Assembly: GCF_002917095.1 (NCBI RefSeq) | Contig: NZ_PQGA01000002.1 | Location: 124,001-188,000, forward strand | Length of the DNA: 64,000 nt | Reading direction: 5' to 3' | Source of the DNA: Paraburkholderia eburnea | GTDB taxonomy: Bacteria > Pseudomonadota > Gammaproteobacteria > Burkholderiales > Burkholderiaceae | In this document: positions 58,232-64,000 of the stretch, one piece after another | Layout: each line of letters starts with the position of its first letter | How positions within the stretch are numbered: position 1 is the first letter of the stretch | Notes under the pieces: model-generated | Told to the model about the DNA's origin: nothing | Seen by the model: the letters and a program-made list of their open reading frames with translations, nothing else | Database searches by the model: none | Program-made: the position numbers and the translations under genes

Positions 58232-58552
58232 GTATTTCGTAGACATCGCGACAAGCAACTTCGAATCATTTCACGAAACGTTAGGAGCGGCTGTCAATAC
58301 GGAGGATTTTGATGATATATGAAAAATTTCATGATCGGGCTCTAATTTAATAATCAATGCGCGTCTGCCTTGCTTCAATGTATTGGCAGGTAGTTTGATA
58401 AGTAGATTTCGGAAAAATCTTCGTTCAAAACCCCTATGTAAGTGACTGATTTTATTGAGTTGCATCTGTAGGTGTTTGCACGCAAATTCAGCTGAAATTT
58501 TCCATGTAACTCTTTGATTAATATATTTAATTCGTAAAAAGAAGGGCTCTAA
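58232..58552. other. AT-rich right att arm, no gene
   Basis: About 320 bases of low GC between the terminator and the attR core, with A/T runs (for example TATATTTAATTCG near 58522). No supported gene was found; the long minus-strand frame crossing the core is an artefact. It is probably the P-arm with Int, Xis and IHF sites. It may also supply a promoter for the split response-regulator half. Confidence 0.55.
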
Positions 58553-58564
58553 CACTTCGACATG
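58553..58564. other. attR core
   Basis: CACTTCGACATG, identical to attL at 24130-24141. The ATG within the core is at 58562 and becomes a potential start codon for the severed DNA-binding domain. Confidence 0.85.
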
Positions 58565-58864
58565 CGCCGTCAAATCGTCACGGTGCGCGGCAATGCGGTC
58601 GAGTTGTCGAGTACGCAGTACCGGCTCGCGTCGCTGTTCTTCGCCAACGTCGGCCGGGTCCTGTCGCGCGACCACATCTACGCGATGGTCTGGGGCCGCG
58701 AACTGCACACGCTCACGCGCACGATCGACAGCCATGTTTCGCGCCTGCGCGTGCTGCTCGACATCGAGGAGCCGAACGGCTTTCGCCTGCAGCCGGTTTA
58801 TAAGAGCGGCTACCGGCTGTTGCGCCTTCAGGATGAAACGCCGCAAGAGCGCGAAGCGGCCTGA
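58562..58864 (+). pseudogene. Response regulator, C-terminal winged-helix half, separated by prophage
   Basis: This is the OmpR/PhoB-type DNA-binding domain of the split regulator: VELSSTQYRLASLFFANVGR (ELT-type start), LSRDHIYAMVWGREL, the recognition helix TRTIDSHVSRLRVLLDIEEP and the wing FRLQPVYKSGYRLLRL. An in-frame ATG comes from the att core. GAAGGG is present but 15 bases upstream, too far for efficient initiation. If expressed it would be an effector domain without phosphorylation control. Confidence 0.9.
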
Positions 58865-58892
58865 ACGCACCGTAGCGGAGGGGGGCGATAAA

Positions 58893-58926
58893 AAAGCGGC
58901 GGCACGCCAATGCGTGCCGCCGCTTT
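58893..58926. terminator. Terminator of the response-regulator gene
   Basis: A perfect 15-bp stem (aaagcggcggcacgc/gcgtgccgccgcttt) with a CAAT loop, 28 bases after the wHTH stop. It is bidirectional and also serves the convergent 58999-59298 gene. Confidence 0.88.
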
Positions 58927-58998
58927 GCTATTCATGCCGCTATCCGTGCCGACGCCGGCAGGGCCGCGCGTGGCTTCCACTTCCGTCAACTTGCTCCG

Positions 58999-59298
58999 TC
59001 AACGTGCGAGGCCGAGCCCCTGCAAGACCGCGTTGCCTTCAGGCGTCAGGCGGATCTGCGCGGCGCCCGCGGCGACGTCGCCGGGCACCTGCTCGACGAG
59101 ACCCGCTTCCTGCAGTGACGAAATCTCCGGCTTTGCGTGCGCGTCGATGGGCGCGTGCAGCAGCACCAGCAGCGTGGCCAGCTCGTGATGGCTCAGCAGG
59201 CGGCGCAGGATCGTGCGCTTAACGGGCTTCGAGGAACTGGCGGTATTCTCGCTGCTTATTTCTTTTGCTGCCGATGGCTTTGAACCTGTCCAGTACAC
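58999..59298 (-). CDS. Small winged-helix-like protein (99 residues)
   Basis: The C-terminal two-thirds read RRLLSHHELATLLVLLHAPI, KPEISSLQEAGLVEQVPG and QIRLTPEGNAVLQGLG, the layout of a winged helix with a beta wing. It resembles small MarR-like or uncharacterised Burkholderia regulators. GTG 59298 is chosen because GGAGG lies 5 bases upstream; GTG 59304 would sit inside that site. It is probably DNA-binding; the target is unknown. Confidence 0.68.
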   Translation of the reverse strand: MYWTGSKPSAAKEISSENTASSSKPVKRTILRRLLSHHELATLLVLLHAPIDAHAKPEISSLQEAGLVEQVPGDVAAGAAQIRLTPEGNAVLQGLGLAR

Positions 59299-59515
59299 GG
59301 GCACCTCCTGCTGCGTTTCTTATGGGTGACGCGATGATGCGGACGAAGACTTAAACGATTCTTAAAACCCGCTCGCGAAAATGTGTCGCCGTACTACATG
59401 ACGTTACGGCACGTACGTCGATGCAATCGGACTGCGCCGCCGCAGCTTACGCGCGGCGCAAAGCCTTGATTACAGAAGACAAACGGTAAGCGCGACAAAG
59501 AACGCGGCGCCGCGA

Positions 59516-59848
59516 TCAGGGCGCGCAGGTCTTGCTCGCGCCCTCGATCCAGAGGTTCGCGGCGTGGCGCTTGCCCGCGTAGAAGCGGTAGGTGGTGGCG
59601 CCATTGTCCGCGCGCACCTTGATGACGTTCGAGTCACCAAAGTCGAGCATTTCGCCCTGCGGCAGCGAGGTGGTGCTGAAGCTGGAGTTATGCCGCGTGG
59701 CTTCCACGGTCAGACACGAAATCACATCGCGAACCGAACGGTTGGTCGTCGAATCGATGACGGGCTGGCCTGAGTCCGGATTGCTTTGAAACCAGGCGCA
59801 AGCGCCGAGCGTGAGCGAAAAGGCAAGGGGCACGACTAGCTTCTTCAT
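59516..59848 (-). CDS. Small lipoprotein (110 residues)
   Basis: The signal peptide MKKLVVPLAFSLTLGACAWF has a lipobox (LGAC, acylated C17). The mature domain reads SVRDVISCLTVEATRHNSSF and VIKVRADNGATTYRFYAGKR with two cysteines that may pair. It is a predicted outer-membrane lipoprotein of a family common in Burkholderiaceae. The function is unknown. Confidence 0.78.
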   Translation of the reverse strand: MKKLVVPLAFSLTLGACAWFQSNPDSGQPVIDSTTNRSVRDVISCLTVEATRHNSSFSTTSLPQGEMLDFGDSNVIKVRADNGATTYRFYAGKRHAANLWIEGASKTCAP

Positions 59849-60148
59849 ATGGCTCCTGATGCATGGGCCGCTGGCGGCCGGGGGACCGAAGATTATATCG
59901 GCAGCACGTCACATGCCGGCGTTGGTTCGACCACATTGGCGGCGCGCCGATTGCCTGCCTGGTGGTTGAAGGCGGATAGATGGCGATTGCACGCGCATGT
60001 GTTCCGGATCACCCAGGCACGGCTGTTGCGGACATGCGACTGTTGCGCTTGCGGTGCGTCACAAGCGCACACGAACACGCATGAGGCGAGATAGACTATC
60101 TTCCAGAGGTGTACTCCGCGATCTGACGCGACGTCAGGGAGAATAACC
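59849..60148. other. Intergenic region before the class A PBP gene
   Basis: 300 bases between divergent genes. No supported gene or clear inverted repeat was seen. It should contain promoters for both the lipoprotein and the PBP gene. Confidence 0.45.
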
Positions 60149-63100
60149 ATGAGCCGCCCGTCGGTCCGTTTTCCTGTTCGCGCCACCGGTGCCGGTTCGA
60201 TCTGGCGGTGGATCAAATGGGGTTTTATTGTCGCGTTTCTGGCCGCCATAGTCATAGTGGCGCGCATCGTCCAGATCGAGATCGACACCTCGCGGCTCCA
60301 GGCGCGCTATCTCTCCGAACTCACGCGCGATATCGGCTTCACCGTCGAAAGCGGGCCGAGTCACAACATCCAGTTCCCCACGACCAACGGTCCTTACGAC
60401 GTGCGGCTCGGTTATGCGCAACTGCCGTCGTTCACCGAGCGGCTCACGCAGCGCGGCTTCACCATCGCGGCCCAGGCGCGTGATTCGGAACGCATGATCC
60501 AGCTCGCCGAGGACGGTCTTTTTCTGCCCTACGAGGAAAAAGACCAGGCCGGCATCGTGCTGCGCGACGCCAACGGCGGGACGCTGTTCCACACGCGTTA
60601 TCCGCAGCGCGCCTATGAAGGTTTTGACGCCGTGCCGCCGCTCGTGCGCGACTCGCTGCTCTTCATCGAAGACAAATATCTGCTGGCCGCGGACCAGCCC
60701 AATCGCAATCCGGCCCTCGACTGGGGACGCTTCAGCCGCGCGCTCGTCGATCAGGGCGCGCGCATCGTCAACCGCCATCAGCAGACGCCGGGCGGCAGCA
60801 CGCTCGCCACGCAGATCGAGAAGTTCCGCCACTCGGCGGGCGGGCGCACCGCCACGCCGCCCGAAAAGCTGCGCCAGATCGCATCGGCTTCGGTGCGCGC
60901 GTATCTCGACGGCCCGCAGACGATGCCCGCGCGCCAGCAGATTCTTGTCCACTACCTGAATTCCGTGCCGCTTTCGGCGAAGGCGGGTATCGGCGAAGTG
61001 AGCGGGATTGGCGATGGCCTCGCGGCCTGGTACGGGCGCGATTTTCGCGACGTGAACCGCATCCTGCGCGAACCGGTGTCGAGCGCGACGCTCGACGAAC
61101 AGGCGCTCGCGTTCCGTCAGGTGCTCTCGCTGCTGATCGCGCAGCGGGCGCCCTCGTATTTCCTGCAGAAGAATAACGACGCGCTCGCGAAGCTCACCGA
61201 TAGTTACCTGCGTCTGCTCGCCAGCGGCGGTGTCATCTCGCCCGCGCTGCGCGACGCCGCGCTCGCGACCCAGCTCACGCTCGACCGCTCGAAGCCCGCG
61301 CCGCGTCCGCCGGCTTCCTATGTCGACCGCAAGGCGGTGCTGACGTTGCGCACGCAGTTGATGCAGGCGCTGGGCCTCAAGACGCTTTACGATCTCGATC
61401 GTCTCGATCTCACGGCCACGGCCACGCTCGACGATTCCGTGCAGCAGGCCGTGAGCGACCGGCTCGCCGATGCCGCGACCAAGGACGGCGCGCGCGAGGC
61501 GGGTCTGGTCGGCTTCGAGATGCTGCGCCCGTCCGACGATCCCTCTAAGATCGCGTATAGCTTCACGCTGTTCGAGCGCAGCAACGGCGAAAACCTCGTG
61601 CGCGTGCAGACCGACAGCGTGAACCAGCCGTTCGACATCAATTCGGGTGCGCGCCTGAATCTGGGTTCGACGGCGAAGCTGCGCACGGTCATCACGTATC
61701 TGCAGATCGTCACTGCGTTGCACGACAAGTACGCGAGCGAAGATGCAAAGACGCTGCGCGCGATGCTGCCGCAGGTCGATCCGAGCGATGCGCTCACGCG
61801 CTGGGCGATCGACTATTTGTCGAAGACGCAGGACCGTTCGCTCGATGCGATGCTCGAAGAGGCGGTGCAGCGCAAATATTCCGCGAACCCGGGCGAGACT
61901 TTCTACACGGGCGGCGGCGCGCAGAGCTTCAACAACTTCGAGTCCAGCGACAACGCGCAGATCCTCACGGTACAGCGCGCCTTCCAGCATTCGGTGAATC
62001 TGGTGTTCGTGCGGCTGATGCGCGACATCGTGCACTACGAGATGATTCAGACTTCGGGGCAGCCTTCGACGTGGCTCGACGATCCGGTCGCGCGTAACCG
62101 CTATCTCACGCAATTCGTCGATGGCGAGAGCCAGGTGTATATGAAGCGCTTCTACACGCGCTATCAGGGCAAGAGCAACGACGAGGCGATGGCGCTGCTG
62201 CTGCAGCACACGCGCAAGGGGCCGGCGCGCATCGCGACAGTGCTGCGCAGCGTGGACCCCGACATCAAGCCTGCCGAGTTCAATGCGCAGATGCGCGCGC
62301 AGCTCAAGAACACCAAATTCCAGTGGCTCGACGACGAGGATCTGGCGAAGTACTACGACAAGTACGCGATCGACAAATTCAACCTCAACGATCGCGGCTA
62401 TATCTCGGGGATTCATCCGCTCGAACTGTGGCTGCTCAACTATCTGCGCGCGCATCCGGATGCAACGCTCGCCCAGGTCCAGCAGCAAAGCCGCGATGTG
62501 CGTCTCTACACTTACAAGTGGCTCTTCAAGACGCGCTATCACGCGACCCAGGATCGCCGTATCCGCCGCATGATCGAACTGCAGGCCTATGACGCGATCG
62601 GCAAGTCGTGGCGCGCGCTTGGCTATCCGTTCGACAGCATCACGCCGTCGTATGGCGCGGCGATCGGCGCATCGGGCGACCGTCCGGCGGCGCTGGCCTA
62701 TCTGATCGGGCTGGTATCGAGCGATGGCGAAAAACTGCCGACGCATAGTTTCGAATCGCTCGACTTCGCGCGCGGCACGCCTTATGAAACGCGTTTCGTG
62801 CATGCGTCCACGCCGCCGCAGCCGCTGATCTCGCCGCAGATCGCCAAGGTGACGCGCGAGTTGTTGAATTCGGTGGTGGAGGGCGGCACGGCCAAGCGTC
62901 TCGCCGACGGCATGCCGATGCCCGACGGCAAGATGCTGCCGGTCTACGGCAAGACGGGGACGGGCGACCAGCGCTTCAACGTGTATGCGCCAGGCGCGCG
63001 TCTGATTGAATCGCGCAAGGTGAACCGCAGCGCGACTTTCGTGTTCGTGATCGGTAATCGCTTCTACGGCACGCTGACTGCATGGGTGCATGAGCCCTAT

Positions 63101-63379
63101 GCGGCGCGCTACACCTTCACGAGCGCGCTGTCGGTGCAACTGCTGAAGTCGCTCGCGCCGGTGCTGCAACCGCTGCTGGAGGATAAAAGCGCGCCGGACG
63201 GCAAGCTCAAGACCGCAGCCCAACCGCCGCAGGTGACGTTGATCGACACCGAAACGGGCGCGACGCAGCAGGTGAGCTGGACGCAGCTCACGCGGGCGAG
63301 CACGCCCGGGTGGAGCAGCACGGTGCCCGGATTTTATTCGGATGCCGAATCATCGATAAAGGTGTCGGCCGGGAAGTGA
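60149..63379 (+). CDS. Class A penicillin-binding protein (glycosyltransferase 51 + transpeptidase)
   Basis: A 1076-residue bifunctional cell-wall synthase, larger than most. A cytoplasmic tail and TM helix (about 22-42) are followed by a GT51 domain with the catalytic E174-D175 (LLFIEDKYLL) and GGSTLATQ (216-222). The transpeptidase domain has S507-T-A-K510, S615-V-N617 and K935-T-G. Long insertions between these motifs, especially 620-930, set it apart from PBP1a/1b. The final 100 residues are an extra C-terminal domain. It probably builds peptidoglycan in a special condition. Confidence 0.87.
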   Translation: MSRPSVRFPVRATGAGSIWRWIKWGFIVAFLAAIVIVARIVQIEIDTSRLQARYLSELTRDIGFTVESGPSHNIQFPTTNGPYDVRLGYAQLPSFTERLTQRGFTIAAQARDSERMIQLAEDGLFLPYEEKDQAGIVLRDANGGTLFHTRYPQRAYEGFDAVPPLVRDSLLFIEDKYLLAADQPNRNPALDWGRFSRALVDQGARIVNRHQQTPGGSTLATQIEKFRHSAGGRTATPPEKLRQIASASVRAYLDGPQTMPARQQILVHYLNSVPLSAKAGIGEVSGIGDGLAAWYGRDFRDVNRILREPVSSATLDEQALAFRQVLSLLIAQRAPSYFLQKNNDALAKLTDSYLRLLASGGVISPALRDAALATQLTLDRSKPAPRPPASYVDRKAVLTLRTQLMQALGLKTLYDLDRLDLTATATLDDSVQQAVSDRLADAATKDGAREAGLVGFEMLRPSDDPSKIAYSFTLFERSNGENLVRVQTDSVNQPFDINSGARLNLGSTAKLRTVITYLQIVTALHDKYASEDAKTLRAMLPQVDPSDALTRWAIDYLSKTQDRSLDAMLEEAVQRKYSANPGETFYTGGGAQSFNNFESSDNAQILTVQRAFQHSVNLVFVRLMRDIVHYEMIQTSGQPSTWLDDPVARNRYLTQFVDGESQVYMKRFYTRYQGKSNDEAMALLLQHTRKGPARIATVLRSVDPDIKPAEFNAQMRAQLKNTKFQWLDDEDLAKYYDKYAIDKFNLNDRGYISGIHPLELWLLNYLRAHPDATLAQVQQQSRDVRLYTYKWLFKTRYHATQDRRIRRMIELQAYDAIGKSWRALGYPFDSITPSYGAAIGASGDRPAALAYLIGLVSSDGEKLPTHSFESLDFARGTPYETRFVHASTPPQPLISPQIAKVTRELLNSVVEGGTAKRLADGMPMPDGKMLPVYGKTGTGDQRFNVYAPGARLIESRKVNRSATFVFVIGNRFYGTLTAWVHEPYAARYTFTSALSVQLLKSLAPVLQPLLEDKSAPDGKLKTAAQPPQVTLIDTETGATQQVSWTQLTRASTPGWSSTVPGFYSDAESSIKVSAGK

Positions 63380-63412
63380 TTGGCGTTTGAGCGGATTATT
63401 CGACGCGATAGC

Positions 63413-63451
63413 AAAAGGCCTGAACCGCTGTAAAACGCGTTCAGGCCTTTT
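63413..63451. terminator. Bidirectional rho-independent terminator
   Basis: AAAAGGCCTGAAC/GTTCAGGCCTTTT: a 13-bp perfect stem with a 13-base loop, A-run before and T-run after. It lies between the convergent PBP and glycine-zipper lipoprotein genes. Confidence 0.92.
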
Positions 63452-63465
63452 TCGTTACTTTTTCG

Positions 63466-63993
63466 TCAGTAAGCGCCTGCAGGCGGCGGGGGGGCCGATC
63501 CCGGCGGCGGAGGCGGCAGATAGCGCTGTTGCGGCTGGTAAGTCTGATACGGCTGCTGCGTCTGCATATGTCCCGCGACCGGAATGCGGTTGCCGTTGGC
63601 GTACATGCACTGGAGATACGCATTGTCGTAGTTGCGTTGCACCTGGTACGCCGAACCCTGTGCGTTGCCCATACCCACGGCGCTGCCGGCCAGCAGGCCC
63701 GCGCCCGCGCCGATGGCCGCGCCCTGGCCGCCGCCGAACGCCGCGCCCGCAGCCGCGCCGAGCGCCGTACCGACCACGGCGCTACCCACTGCCGAATTGG
63801 TCGCCGCCTGATTGGTGGAGACGCCACCCGACTGCTGGAAGGCGAACTGGCGGCAGTTGTAATCGTCGTTGCGGAACTGGTCGTAAGTCTTGCCGGTGCC
63901 CGGCAGGGCCATCACGCTCGGCCCGGTCGGCACCACGGCGCACGCGCTCAGGAGGCCCGCGGCAGCGAGCAGCGCGAAATAAGTCGTTTTCAT
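63466..63993 (-). CDS. Glycine-zipper outer-membrane lipoprotein (175 residues)
   Basis: A signal peptide with lipobox (AAAGLLSACA) is followed by a short polar domain (TYDQFRNDDYNCRQFAF) and a glycine-zipper region (about 68-110, GTALGAAAGAAFGGGQGAAI). A Tyr/Gln/Pro-rich tail ends in poly-proline (RYLPPPPPGS). It resembles YMGG/SlyB-type lipoproteins that insert helices into the outer membrane. It is complete, with the start at 63993 near the window end. Confidence 0.82.
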   Translation of the reverse strand: MKTTYFALLAAAGLLSACAVVPTGPSVMALPGTGKTYDQFRNDDYNCRQFAFQQSGGVSTNQAATNSAVGSAVVGTALGAAAGAAFGGGQGAAIGAGAGLLAGSAVGMGNAQGSAYQVQRNYDNAYLQCMYANGNRIPVAGHMQTQQPYQTYQPQQRYLPPPPPGSAPPPPAGAY

Positions 63994-64000
63994 GTGCGGC

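Larger units (their letters stand above)
24130..58564. mobile_element. Lambda-like prophage, defective (head and most tail genes deleted)
   Basis: About 34.4 kb between 12-bp repeats, with integrase at the left end. The order follows lambdoid phages: int-xis, early leftward genes, PL, repressor/Cro, CII, O- and P-like replication genes, nin-like genes, Q-like gene, tail tip M-L-K-I-J, tail fibre proteins, holin-endolysin-Rz/Rz1, then cargo. Terminase, portal, protease, capsid, head-tail connector, tail tube and most of the tape measure are missing between 41768 and about 41830. Excision may still work because int, xis and both att sites look intact. Confidence 0.93.

Noticed and set aside
58271..58870. 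A 199-codon minus-strand frame crossing attR
   Set aside because: It spans the integration junction and is antisense to the winged-helix half. It has no ribosome-binding site and its C-terminal part is just AT-rich arm sequence.
60134..63223. A 1029-codon minus-strand frame antisense to the class A PBP
   Set aside because: It has the same GC-driven artefact composition. The plus strand has all catalytic PBP motifs in order.

Overview
The window is high-GC DNA with the gene content of a beta-proteobacterium of the Burkholderiaceae, most likely Paraburkholderia, Caballeronia or Burkholderia sensu lato. The genus call is inference. It rests on the complete bpeT/ceoR - llpE - bpeE - bpeF - oprC efflux locus, a DUF4148 secreted protein, flhDC and the general codon and base composition. 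No rRNA or tRNA gene was seen.

Layout. Bases 1-24129 are chromosomal: an M14 peptidase - alpha/beta hydrolase pair overlapping by 4 bases; selD and a CDF metal exporter; a DUF4148 protein with a possible 23-residue downstream gene; the LysR regulator and divergent RND efflux operon; an SfnB/DszC-type flavoprotein; an Nramp transporter; flhDC with a long, AT-rich and motif-rich upstream region; an XRE regulator; small membrane proteins; and two MFS transporters.

Bases 24130-58564 are a lambda-like prophage of about 34.4 kb, bounded by a 12-bp direct repeat (CACTTCGACATG). It has integrated inside the coding sequence of an OmpR-family response regulator. The receiver domain lies to the left (23725 on) and the winged-helix DNA-binding domain to the right (58562-58864). 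Joining the two host flanks at the core gives one in-frame gene of about 238 codons. Prophage order is int, xis and early leftward genes, a PL promoter with two operators, a CI-type repressor and Cro/YdaS-type repressor with three matching operators, CII, an O-like replication protein with an internal iteron cluster, a P-like protein, a run of small nucleotide and nuclease genes, and a Q-like protein. It then jumps directly to the C-terminal third of the tail tape measure, followed by M, L, K, I and J tail-tip genes, a holin/SAR-endolysin/Rz/Rz1 lysis cassette, and a cargo region. Terminase, portal, capsid, head-tail joining, tail tube and most of the tape measure gene are absent, so the element should be virion-defective but may still excise, replicate and lyse.

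The cargo end carries a secreted lipoprotein and a fragment of a second copy, a truncated SRAP gene, membrane proteins, and a two-gene unit: an XRE-ImmA (HELEH) metallopeptidase and a 162-residue partner. A near-consensus LexA box and two overlapping CGAAATTTCG palindromes lie over its promoter. A second LexA box sits in front of a 103-residue gene that converges on the repressor gene. Because the repressor is only 110 residues and has no room for a self-cleavage domain, that gene is a candidate SOS-induced antirepressor. These two SOS-linked loci are the best candidates for undescribed biology here.

Bases 58565-64000 return to the chromosome: a small winged-helix-like protein, two lipoproteins and a 1076-residue class A penicillin-binding protein. 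All identifications come from reading the sequence and from remembered family features; no database search was run.
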